NCBI GenBank assembly: GCA_020055645.1
Contig: CM034548.1
Span: 8,308,001-8,372,000, forward strand
DNA length: 64,000 nucleotides
Direction of reading: 5' to 3'
From: Tomocerus qinae
Taxonomy: Eukaryota > Arthropoda > Collembola > Entomobryomorpha > Tomoceridae
Part shown: positions 26,001 through 38,052 of the stretch, piece by piece
Layout of the letters: the number at the start of each line of letters is the position of its first letter
Numbering within the stretch: position 1 is the first letter of the stretch
Program-made: the position numbers and the translations under genes
The notes under the pieces: model-generated
What the model saw: only the letters and a program-made list of their open reading frames with translations
Databases searched by the model: none
What the model was told of the DNA's origin: nothing

Positions 26001-29000
26001 ATGGTTGGTTAAATAATAAATATCTTTTGTGCAAAGTGAAAAGCAAAGAGCTAGGTAGAAATTCAGAAGAGGATAAAAAGTCTTACGTAGTAGAGTGTAT
26101 GGAAAGGGGCAAAAAAGAGAGGTAGATTTAATAGAATGTGACAAGGCCATACGACAACGAAACGCAGGGAGGGGTAGACCAAATGGAGACTTGAGTTTTC
26201 TAAACTTTTTGACAATGATGCTGTTATGCCAATACCATGGGGATTTGTAAATTAGAATTTGTATGTACTTATTGTGCCATTTCATTAACTATTTAGAGTA
26301 GACGTCGGGGAGCCTCGTATTTGTTTTGTCTGTGTATTTAGTAAAGTATCTCACATTATTACGTGCATAGCATGGATAATAATATGCAAATAAAATATGA
26401 AATCCAACCACAAACACACGATCCTGACCACAATTGTTGTTTTAAATTGAACATGCTCTGCTTGAAGATTTCCAAGATACCAAGTTGTTTGCTTCGCTAT
26501 CTCTGTGCGAATCTACCCACATATATATGGAATGCATTTTCGTATGCGAAAACATGTGACGGGAATTTGGAGCAAACGAAAGGTGTTTATATAAGTGATA
26601 AGTAGACGACAAGAGCTCCGTCTCTACTGGATACTTGGACAGAGTAGAGGGAATATAGAACACACAAGAAGCCTACAGTAGGAGGACCGATTCGGATTCG
26701 GATTATTGATTCAGAAGAATTTACTGGAATGTTAGGTAGGCCAGATTTTGACAAACCGTACAGGTACAATTTACTCTTCAAGTACACTCTCCATGGACTT
26801 CAACTCGGGTCTCAGTCTCATTTCCACCTTTATCCATGCGCTACATTACATACCTAGAATAGTACCTATATTACAGGTGCTCCACTATGTACTGTACTTT
26901 CTCTGTCCTTGTAATTTGTATAAATGAAATCCATTAGTTTGAGTACTTCCATTTTGATTTTCAAAGTCTATATACTATCTTTATTGATGAAATGAGCTGA
27001 GTGAAAATAATATCATGCAATACGGTGTCAACATAATTAGAGCCCTAAACATTTCATATCACAAAATTAACGATGTGTTTTCATTTTGCAAAGTCTTTGT
27101 GGAAGAACTGCCCAATATATAAATTGCAGCCATGACTTTTATATAGCTTTTCTCGTGTAAATGACATTTCTTTAATTTCATATAAAATTAAAAATTTATA
27201 CACAATTTATAATTTGGATTGGGGAGTTTTTCTACTCAAATTTCACTTTCCCCATAGAGGTTTCCCACTAATTGGCTATAGCTTATATTATAATGGTTGT
27301 GACTTAAGACTGCAATAAGTAGAGCTAGGGTCATGGAGTTGTCTATATTGTTTGTCTCACTTCTTTTGGAAAAACATTTTTAAAAATTTTATTTTAAAGC
27401 CCAATGTGAGTGAAAGTCATTATGTGAAAGCTTGGTGCAAGATTGTGTAGTGAAAGTCATTGAAGGGTTTACTCTGTAAATTATTGCGTAAATGCTACAT
27501 TTTCAGTTGTGTTTTTTTGAACTCAAAACTAGTATTATACATTTTTGGAGTTTAGTTAAGTTTTAAGTTACGTTTTATCAAGTATTCGTATTAATGGAAA
27601 AAAATAAAATTACTGTTAAATCCCATTAGGTACCCATTAACTACTAGCACTATTAAAATCACTTACGCTATAATGAGCCTGCAAGCAGTTGTAGTGTGTA
27701 TAGGTATATTAAAAAAGCAAAACAATATGTAAAGTCTGGACCCAACTAAGGCCAAGATGACAATAAATCACAGCCACAAAAGACATTTGTTCCGATTTTG
27801 GATGGGTTGCCTCAAATCTCATTGCCTAGGAATTATAAAATTGAATATTTGTAGTGCTTAAGAAATCATTGACGTACAATAAGCCAACTAAGCCATAGTG
27901 ACAGTAAAAATTTTCTACACTAAACGAATATTTTATGAAATCTGTAACGGATTTAGCCCTGTTGGAAATATTGCATACAATAATGAGACAAAAGTCTCGA
28001 ATGGGCTAGAGGAGATCTGGTCAATATCAATTTAAGTAGCTGTTACTATGCAAGCAATTCACAGTCGAGTGTGTCAATAATCATAATTACTACCAATTAA
28101 TTGGTTAAAATATAAAGTATTATTTTTCTCTATAGCATGGAGATTTTGGAGCAATTACTTAGCTGTATTGATACAATTAAATTAAATGTACTTATGTACA
28201 AACAGTGAATGAATTATACCTACTATGATGGTATTGACAATCTCAGAACAAGGAAACAATAATATTGGGTAGAAAGCGAGAAGGTCTAAACAAACATACT
28301 CAGACTAGACGCTAGCATTGGCATCGAATTAAATAGTAATACAAAACTAAAAGTTTCGCGGATGGAAGTTGGAAGGCCAGCGTTAGTAAGCTTACGAAAC
28401 GGAAAATGTTTGAGTTTGTGTGTTTATCGCTGAACGAAGATGCAACAAAGACGATGCAATTATTTTTGAGTACCCTAAAGTAAACAGTAAATTAGGGCAA
28501 AATTTTGTATGTAATTGAAGTGTGAGAGCAATTTTTTAAGGAAGCATGGAGTGTGTTTGCCAAAATGATCTAGATATGTAAATTCGAATATCTTATTTAT
28601 AAGAACAAATTTTACGACATGGAAAATGTGGGTTGTTAGAAAAAGGTTATAGGGTAAGGAATAACATTGTGCTTATGGAGGAAAGTAATATAGTGGAGTA
28701 ATAACATTAGGTAAAGCTCAACCGGGAGAAAGCTGGAATGCTCGGAATGATTGCCTGAGAAAGTTTGGCAGGCAGGAGAGACCGAGTCTGCCGAGTGGCG
28801 ATGTTTGAAGGCTTATTGTACTAACCCCACTATAACATCTTTGAGTGTTAATTCAGAGGCCGCATATTATGAGTACATAAGCATAAGCTCCCGTCAGATT
28901 GTTCTCCGCCACTCTCTCTCCCCTCCGTTGGAGACGAGAGCTTTAAAGTTTTATATGGAGGATTGGAGCAGTCGCAAATGGAAAAGTGGAAGCTCGAGTC

Positions 29001-31124
29001 CCCGAATCCAAAATCCGAATTTCATTGAGTGGAGTCAGACGAGGAGGACGATCAAAGTATTTTCTCCCACAACACTCTCACAAGTCTAGCTCATTCATTC
29101 TGCAAAATTTATTACAGACACGGCAGAGAGATTTTTTGATATGTAGTTGCCTTTTTGTAGTCTTCTCTTTTTTTCGTGATTACCTTATTGCATTGCGTTG
29201 CAATTGCAACTAGTAGAGCCAGAAGATTTGAACTCGTAGGACTGAAGAAGGGATAACTGGATATTTCGAATTTTACAAATACCTATTTTATCTGTCATCT
29301 GTCTCCAATAGGCACTCGATAGCCACAGACTACAATTATACACACTAACGAACTTATACAAAAAGGCTCAGGAATACTACTGGTTCATGGAAATTTAGAC
29401 AACGCTATTATTATTAGTCTCCGTTTACAAATACTAATTACTCATAATAAACTATACTTAGAAATCTATTCTGATTTACACACAATACAAACGAAACCTG
29501 CACATAATTACAAGTAACGTCATCAGATAATAAATAATCAAACGAAGGTGTGCACAATGCACGCTTGTAATTCTAACACAAGGAATAGCGAGCCGAGCCA
29601 GACTGAAATTAGTACTTAAGTAGATGCAGAAAAATCTATTACTTATGTAGTGATTACGATAATATGTAAATTTCATTTACTACGACACTCCACTTCACCT
29701 TGTCTGTAGACCAAAACAATTGTCCTTGTCACATGTCAATCAACCAGTCAGAAATACCAAAAAATTCCTCAACAACCCTACTTAAACAAATCCATAATAT
29801 ATGTAAAGAGGATCTTTTACAGATCCTTTTGTGCTTCATTTAGAAAAATTACGTATCGCCAATCGACAACGATTTTCTCTCTTGTCACCTGTTATCAATC
29901 AATTGATAAGCGTGTTCCTACTTATCGGTCACTCAAGCTGCAGAGAAAAATTGTGCATTTGTGGATTAAGATTAGACCTATACTGTGTTCATTCGGGCAT
30001 ATTATTTCACATGGTCAGCTGAGGTACGACTATTTTCTCATATTTTATTTTTATTATCACTCTACTCGACACAAGTAGGCTTCCCCACTTTGTTATCTCC
30101 CTGTCACCTTCCGTATTTGACAAACTGTACAAATAGATAGGGTAATAAACTGTAATGCTATGCAAATTGATATACTTTGTACTAGGAAATTGCATGGCAT
30201 GAATACGAGGACCCAAATCTATATTTAATCAATTTAATATATTTGTACCTATCTACAATATTTACTCATAGAAATGACTTGTCTACTATGTTGTCGCATA
30301 TTATTTTGCACAGTACCAATTCCACATGCAATTCGAAAGGATTTGTTTGTGCGGATTAATTCTGTGTGAACACTTTTCCTCTTCTTCGTAGTAGTCTAGG
30401 TGTGTTTCATACTAGGAAATTCGGAAGGATTTAAGTGTGGTGTCTGAATCATTATATAGCTGTTGCTTCACAATAAACCGTGGCGTTGTTTCTGTAAATA
30501 GCTTTGTTACCGAACTGTGTCAGTCTGTGTCATCTTATTCCGAAAATACTGAGTAATTCCATTCCTACTAGACGACTAACATGTGTTCCTGTGTCACACT
30601 GTCTCATTTTACACGTTATCATGAAATAACAATCGCTCTTCCCCGATTTAAAAAGTAAATTTCCAAGAAACTATAGATTAAAAGTTTTAATATCACTTCA
30701 TCCACATGCATAATAAAATATGCAAAAAATTCATTGTATTTTAACTGATTTTTCGTCCTTCACCGTCTGGTGATAACAAAAAATTTAGTAAAACTTATAC
30801 ACTGAGCCTTAAAAATTAAATATACTACTACCATTTCTATTGTTCACGTGTCTCAAAATTCTCATTCCGACTCACAAAAATGTTCGGGCATTAATGTTAT
30901 ATAGAAGCACAATAGTTAAAGAATTTAACTACAAATCTTACTGAGACAGGTCATAGTAACGTTTTTGCAAGGTACGGAGAGAGTTCTTAAGGAGGAATAT
31001 CAAGCATTGCATGTGAATGTATTATGAAAATCCAATTATTGTTGATTATTTATTGCCGAGTTGCAAAAAAGCATTGAATTGAGATTCTTAATTCACGGTC
31101 TCAATGATATTCATTTGTTTATAG
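20073..31124. other. 11-kb stretch without a recognisable gene
   Basis: Upstream of both the PWWP2 gene (minus) and the unknown gene at 31132 (plus), so it should contain their promoters and 5' UTR exons. I found no conserved exon on either strand. Open frames such as 20249-20515 and 28751-29089 have no family features. A less AT-rich patch lies near 28740-29060 and could be a promoter or 5' UTR exon. A weak, stop-ridden coding-like trace lies near 23080-23640. Small hairpins occur, for example AGGATCT/AGATCCT near 29811. Confidence 0.4.
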
Positions 31125-31131
31125 GCCAAAA

Positions 31132-32918
31132 ATGATCAGCACTGTTGACAGTTCAAGAAACGCTGATCACACAACTTCCACTTCAGTCCGCCGAAAACCA
31201 TTACAACTTCTGACGGGTATTTTCTGTCGAAAGAATAGAAGAGAAGAAACCATGACAGATCACGCCAACGATCTCCGCAACGACTATATCACAGATGATA
31301 CCGAAAACGACATGTGGGCTAGTTCCGATTTGCCGTTGGATATTCCTGAACCCCGAGAAGCTTTACATTCCCCTTACCATGCAAGAACCATAGACCAGGA
31401 TATGGAAAATTTGAGACTTTCTCGGCAGGACAATCCATACCTACAGGTAATTTCCAATTTTCTTCGATTTTATTTCCATGTAATAGTTTTTCAAAATCCC
31501 GCATCTATTTTAGCTACGTACTGTCTTTTTAATGTGATTAAACTGACAATGCCACTTTAACTTTTAATTCCTTAGATATTAGCAAGTCGTGAGTGCCTGA
31601 ACGAAAGTGATGACTGCAGTGAATACGAGGAAAAACATTTGATGTCAAAGGTACATTCAAAATTATTTACCGTAAGGCTGTAAGGCCATGTTATTTTTTG
31701 CTGCGAAGATCCTCGCTTCTATTGTTGCTCAGATTGGTATATTTTTAAATGCTAAAGAAATGTTTCGTGGTACTCTTGTTTTTTAATGATAAAGAAAATG
31801 AGGTATTGATTGAGGGGAAGAACATTGTGATTGTAAATATGCAGCTAGTGAGCCAAATATGGTGATGCATTCTCACTTTGTCTTTCACCTTTCCCTTTCG
31901 GGTTGTCTCGAATCTTGAGTTGTTTTCTGCAGATCGTATTATTTGCATGTCTGTTCTTTAATGTACCCAATTGAATATTTTATCAAGCATTAAATTGCTA
32001 CGAATGGCCAAACACAAATCCAACTTAGCGTCTCGTTATATTCAAACGTGTAGATATGAACTGCATCGACTATTCTGTAAATGGTTTACCTATACATAAT
32101 TTAAACCAGAGAGCTTCATTTTATTAGTATTCCGTTTAATGGAGAAAACCTGACAAAATGTTTTGTAGCTTTTGGTAGTCAAATAGTGAAAGTGCAATAG
32201 AAATAATATGTAGACTTTATGTATTTTGAGTAATACTCTCAAGTTATTCACCTTCAAGTACAAGCACTGCAGAAACACAAAAGTGTGGTTTAAATGCTAC
32301 TAGATTACCAATAGAAAAGAACCAAGTAGTAAATCAATAATTATTTTTTAGATTGCGTAACGTGTCAAACTCAAAGTCGTGTTCATAATCAGTAGCAATC
32401 TCAGTGAAGAAAACATGCGACGATAGAACAGAAATCAATCGCGATATCGTGTGATCTTTCGTATATAGATTTTAAATTGCGACGAAATTAGTTTTAAACA
32501 ACTGTCAATTTTGTAATAGGAAAACATGAGCGGAGGTTCCCGTGACCCACTCACAATCGCGGAGGTGCACGCCAGGCTGGTTCGAAGTCCTCCTCCAGTA
32601 ATGTGGACACGTAGCCGGAATTCGGAGCCGTCGTTCAGCCACCTCACATCCCACAGTTCGGTGGATACTGACTGTGTGTTCCGATTTCCACCGGTGGCAG
32701 GGCGTCTTGGGCCGGATCCCAGTCCCACGCACTCGTGCAGAAGTCATCACTCAGCATCGTCAATGCCAGGACACAAGTTACTCGGTCCCTTTGACTACAA
32801 CTCGAGAATGCGGGATAATACTTTGGAAGCAGTGACTGGGAAGTTTAATTTATCTCCTCAGCCCCGCAGGAGACCTGAAAACAAGGCTCGCCCCTTCACA
32901 GACTTCAGTTCAACGTGA
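31132..32918 (+). CDS. Unrecognised three-exon protein, Ser/Pro/Arg-rich
   Basis: I do not recognise this gene. Exons 31132-31446 (probably starting at the acceptor 31125, with upstream exons unseen), 31576-31650 and 32520-32918 (stop TGA) join at phase 0 with good GT..AG sites, giving 262 residues if the first ATG is used. The ATG context CCAAAAATGA is favourable. Part 1 has a basic stretch with FCRKNRR, then an acidic segment YITDDTENDMW and a proline-rich DLPLDIPEPREALHSPY. Exon 2 is acidic (NESDDCSEYEEKHL). Exon 3 is much richer in GC than its surroundings and encodes RDPLTIAEVHARLVRSPPP, a Ser/His-rich middle and a basic end PRRRPENKARPF. No membrane segment or signal peptide is visible. 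It may be a disordered adaptor or a cytoplasmic tail whose earlier exons lie upstream. Third-exon codon structure and splice phases support real coding. Confidence 0.6.
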
Positions 32919-35900
32919 TGAGAAACCGTGGATACGCCAAATAAGGTAACTTGTCAAAAAAATCACAACCGAATCATTCCATTGGTACATTCGCCAATAT
33001 TGGTCCGAAGATCCAAGAAACAAATGATACTTAACATAGATATACTGTTATATTATACACAACGTATTATTGACTCTTCCTTGTTTCAGGGACTCAAATT
33101 ACTTTCACAGAGTGTCCATGTAGTTCTATGTACAGTACAGGGTAGGTACATCAAAGTCTAATTCTGCTGTCTCTCTTGCGTTCTTGTGATTAACGGAGTT
33201 TTATTCCGAACTACTTCCTTACTTCTGCTATCACTCTAACCAAAACGATTACATGGAAGGACTCATAATCGCTCCTATGAGGATTATACCTTATACGGAC
33301 TCCTAATTATAGTAGTATTACGTGTGGCTAGCGGGCAGGCTCCGTTATAAGAGGCTAGCTAAAAATCGACTTACCTATACTGGAAAACGTACCTATAACT
33401 ATACTGGAAAATTAAATTGATATTTGAACATAATCAAAGAATCGAAAAAGGAAACTAATTCTGCATTAACTGAAAAGATTAAATAGCTAGCAGGGGGAGG
33501 ATCTACTTTTAGGAGTTCTTGGGTGTCTCTTAGTGGCAATGATTTTCTGTCAGTAGTCGGCATCTAACAGCCCCATAACAATATTCATATATACCAGACT
33601 TTGGAAAGGCTGCCAATGTTATCGCCTTCCTACCACCCTACCCTATACTTACCCAATCTATACGGAAGGGACACCACAGTAGAGATTTCAAATCCGATGT
33701 ACAGATATATGATTTTTAATGCAATTACAGCAACGAAAATATTTAGAGCTACGTCAGGGACGTGGATAACGAAACGTCGTGCAAATGCAAGTTACAGTCT
33801 CTCTTTTGTCACAATCGTCTTCCCTGAAACTATAGTTTGTAGTACTTAATTGTTGTTAGCTAACAACTAGTTTTGTTTTCTGGAGTGTTTTAGCCGATAT
33901 TGTTTATGTATTAGTCCACCGCTATATATATCTGTATTTCCAGAGACTCAATTTCCCATATTCTACAAAACGTGGCATTCTGTAATATTATATACTATTT
34001 ACTCATAGCCAAAAGAACTATCTTTCCACATCTTTTGTAGCACAATACAATTTTCTAAAATTAGCTAAAGGGGACATACTATATTAAAATGCAACAGTGT
34101 ATCTCTGCCAATTTATATAAGTACACAACTATTTAGTACAGATTTAGTAGAAATTCCAAATGCAAATGGAGTACCAGGAGTGCTAATTCTAATGCCTGCT
34201 ACTTTGCATTCATAATTTCAATTAGCTAGGACTTAGGACTGATGCACGCTTTTATGTGTTCGTCTACTATGTCTAGCAGAGAGTGCGGTGACACAAAATA
34301 CAACTCTATCATATGCATGGCCCCATAAAAGTTGCACAGGTAGGATGTGTACTTTTGGATCCATCCGTTATCAACTGGTATTAAATACAACCAGTTTACT
34401 TGGTATTATGCTAGTGTATTAATTAATACAGCTTGGCTGCGTCTCGAGAATGTATGAATGCTAGTAAATAAGGTAAGTGACTTTATGCCAGTCATGAAAT
34501 TATAAGGTAAATGTATTCTAAAAATATTCTTGTGTAAGCAAACTGTTTCTAGTGAGATTTTTTTTGAAAACTACTTAATACGCACATTTATTATTACAAT
34601 AATAATAAGCGACGTATTTTGTAAATATCTTTTAATTTGACTGTTTGTTCAGCACTTCACTATTTAAAACAAGTACATATTATGTATTGTAAGAAATCGT
34701 TTGAGTGTTAAGGAAGTTGCAAAATAAATGTGTTAGATAGAATATATGTTTTAGTCTGAAATGCATACTTGTCGTGTATAACGAAGACAGACAAATAATA
34801 CCCAAAACGGAGAATAGTGGATTTTTTAGTGATTCAGTAAATTATTTATGTCACGTTGCAGTCTCTGGTTATATCTAGTCCTGCTGTGATTCTAAACACT
34901 AGCCATTATACATACTTAATTAGGCAGTCGTGTGAATCCGAGTTTCATAGCAGTTATTAGCCAAATATTTCTTGCAATTATAGCCTGTAATGCTTATTGT
35001 AAAGTAGTTAATGTTCCATTTTTTAAACAAGGTTTAGGAAAACGGAAGAAATATTTTATTGGTTGGAATTTTCCATTTTTTAAAATATACGTATATTAAT
35101 AATACTATAGAATAACTAAATGTCTGCACAGTGTATAAAAGTATAAGGTTCGATTTATATGCAAACTACTATGTTGTATTATGTGTGTACTGTGAAGTGT
35201 GTACTGATAAATGTTAGACAGTAAATAAGAAGTAGGCAATCTGTGCTATTATGTATTCAGCATGAAATAGGCGCTGGCCAAAATGAACAGATTTATAGTG
35301 ATTATTCTGTAAATTATCGAATTAATGCAGCCAGCAATTAATGTCAATGTCAGGAGTTGTACTATAGTCTGTAAAAACTATGACCATGCCTTCTGTTTTG
35401 CGTCATTGGGTGTACATTTATCTGTATTTATTTTCTGCACTATGTAATTCACAACATAGAAGAGATTTTCTCTTCCATCAAGTCTTCGACATACTGTGTA
35501 CATACGGTGTATTGTAATTGGCAAAGAATTAGAGTACGTATAATAATGGAATGTGTTACTAATGGAATTTATCTCGGATGTGCGAACATATCCAAGGGAA
35601 TACTATTGAGATAATGGATTAATGCCATGTAATGTAAAACGTGCAAGATATTTTGCCAGATGTATAATTCTCAAGTTAGATAATTCTTTGTGCAGTGTCG
35701 CATAGCACATAATATATGTATCCATGCATAATAATTACTTGTGAGTTGTGAGGTTTATGAAGATGAAATTGTAGTCTCGTGCTTTATTTGTGCAAACTTT
35801 TTGCATTTGAGCATCAACATTTCAAAGGTTAAGTGACCTGAAAAAATACATATAAGCTGTATTTATTGAGTAAACTATAAATACAGACGAAGAAAGTATA

Positions 35901-37130
35901 ATCACCGGATGGTTGAGGGGAAGTGTATGTTACCTAAGTTGATTTAATGTAAATGTATGGTTTTACGCTATTTTCTAAAAGTTTGCTAGATGTACTCTAA
36001 AAAGACGTACCTCAATTTAATATACGAAATATCATAATTTTTTGTAAACGGTAGTACCTAGATCTGTTTCAATTATAATTTATACATACATCGTTACAAA
36101 AATGTGCTCATTAGGTTACGGCTAAGTGAAGCCGTAGAGCCCCAAGAGATTGAACGGCAATTTTGCCAACTGCGAATTGCTGTTGAATATTAAATCAAAA
36201 TAGAGATGTTGAATTCCATTCAGAGCATGTTGAATTTCAAGCACTTAATACTAATATATGGATATTAATTATAAGAAAACAGATAGGCCTTCGGGGCTTT
36301 CCCTGGCCCTTCTAATTCTAATTCAAACTGAAAATATTTTCCAGAAAATGTGTATTTTGTATAGAGTAGTACAACGTGTACCTTCTATACAGTTTACAAA
36401 AAACACAAGTAATGGCTGCCATAAAATTATTTTGATTGTAGAATCACACACACACACAATCATAACACAATTAAAAGTATACGCAATCAATTATAGTTGT
36501 CATAGGCCATCTTTTGTTAGGGTCTTGAAAACATTGAATTAATAATTGAAAACGCACGCATCTGAAAATTGATTCATTAATACGTCAGACAGAGCATATT
36601 GTTGAAGTCAAACATGATTTAAAAGTAATATAATGCACAATTAGATATTATAAAATAATTATTTAGGGTAATCATGAAACATATATATCAAGTGTCAGAT
36701 ACCCGAAAAGACGTATTCAATTTTCTTGATGATGATTCAATGCATAAAAGCACTTATTTAGCACAAGCACTAAATATATATACAGGTAGAAATAGCAGCA
36801 AAGATTAATTTCGTATAACTTAGCTACTTATTAGATTAAAACGGCTTAGATGTGAGTCCTCAATCGAAGATGTACGTACAATATATATTGAAACAATGAA
36901 TTACTTAGACAACTATTCTTCTGGAGACTAATGTCTAAACTAAACAATCTATTCGAAAATTACCGTATGATATTTCATGCATTTTTAAATCCTAGCGTTT
37001 CCCTTGTACAAAACAAAGTCGTATATATTTCATTAGCCAATGTACAACTTACAAAAACCATCTACAAAAGCAACACAAATAAATTTTTTCAAAAACTGAT
37101 AAACACACTTGACGTTCTTTGCTTTGTATA
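32919..37130. other. Spacer up to the CACTA transposon
   Basis: The first part is probably 3' UTR of the preceding gene. The rest is AT-rich with no recognised exon. The only open frames (33601-33849, 36258-36542, 36931-37188) lack family features. It ends at the transposon's left target duplication ATA (37128-37130). Confidence 0.45.
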
Positions 37131-37146
37131 CACTCTAAAAAAATTT
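37131..37146 (+). repeat. CACTA element left terminal inverted repeat
   Basis: A 16-bp perfect match to the inverse of 43568-43583. Divergence begins at base 17 (G here, C at the other end). Just inside both ends, several TTGAGT/ACTCAA words recur. Confidence 0.95.
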
Positions 37147-37351
37147 GAGCTCAAGCGGTTGAGTATATGCAATTATAGGCAACGTTGAATAAATCGTGAA
37201 CAAGACCAGAATATTTTTAGCCCAACCGCTTGATCTGTATTGGTGTTGTAGAAATGGAATTCAAGTTTGAGTGGAATAGTACAAATAGTGAGTTATTTGT
37301 ACTTTGCTCATTAACAAAGCGACTTTTACACAACATTGAGCAATCTTTATA

Positions 37352-37545
37352 CAACCATTGTTTTTGCATTATTCAACCCTTGACTTTGAATTATTCAACC
37401 ATTGACTTTGAATTATCTAACCATTGACTTTGAACTATCCACCGATTGACTTCGAATTATCCAACCATTGATTTTGAATTATCTAACCATTGGCTTTCAA
37501 TTATCCAACCATTGGCTTTCAATTATCCAACCATTGACTACTTAA
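37352..37545 (+). repeat. Left subterminal array, nine copies, 22-bp period
   Basis: The word CAACCATTG (with variants TAACCATTG, CAACCCTTG, CACCGATTG) starts at 37352, 37374, 37396, 37418, 37440, 37462, 37484, 37506 and 37528. Spacing is exactly 22 bp each time. The intervening bases are AYTTTSAATTATY-like. Its inverse, CAATGGTTG, is the core of the right-end array. Such arrays serve as binding sites for the TNPA-type protein in plant En/Spm; that function here is inferred. Confidence 0.95.
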
Positions 37546-37653
37546 CACTCAACGCATAACAATCACTGCGTCGGTTAAAGCGACAAGATCCGAACTCAAG
37601 ATTTGTCCTTTGGTGTTTCCTTGTGTTGTTCTGTTCTGACAGGCAACTTAAAA

Positions 37654-38029
37654 ATGTCAACTATTTCAAAAGTTCTGGAGAAATGCAATTTATTGCATTA
37701 TCATCAAATATTTCAAGGTAATAATTTTAAAATTATAGCTCGCCCAAGAAATTAAGCTTATTACTGTTATAGACTAATGTGAAAATAAACTTATGGATTT
37801 ACCTAACTGATTTTTTAACACAGATAATGACATCGAAGATGAAATGTTGACTTCACTGTTGAATGTCAATGAAAACTCATTGGAGAGCAAACTTTTTGCA
37901 GACCTGGTTCCTTCTGTAGGACATAGATTCAAAATCATTCAGGCATTTCGGTCATTAGCAAGCTTGGACACACCACCTTCTACACCGCCTATTGCGCCTG
38001 CCACTACAACTGCGACTACGATTGACAAC
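37654..38029 (+). CDS. SAM-like domain exons of the CACTA element
   Basis: Two exons, 37654-37717 (ATG at 37654) and 37824-38029, joined through a split Asp codon. They encode a SAM-like fold: VLEKCNLLHYHQIFQ, then DNDIEDEMLTSLL, then LVPSVGHRFKIIQAFRSL. This matches the SAM pattern of an end-loop F.. then xIxGxxLL then LIPxIGxRxKIL. A Thr/Pro/Ala linker follows. The exon ends at a phase-0 donor GTAAGT (38030). It could splice to the phase-0 acceptor before 40617 (companion protein), or, less likely, across a 23-nt gap to 38053 (transposase). The SAM call comes from residue pattern only. Confidence 0.7.
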
Positions 38030-38052
38030 GTAAGTCACTCTTTTGTTTGTAG

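Noticed and set aside
28751..29089. 112-codon plus-strand frame in a less AT-rich patch
   Set aside because: Product shows no conserved motif and the patch may be promoter or 5' UTR; not called as a gene.
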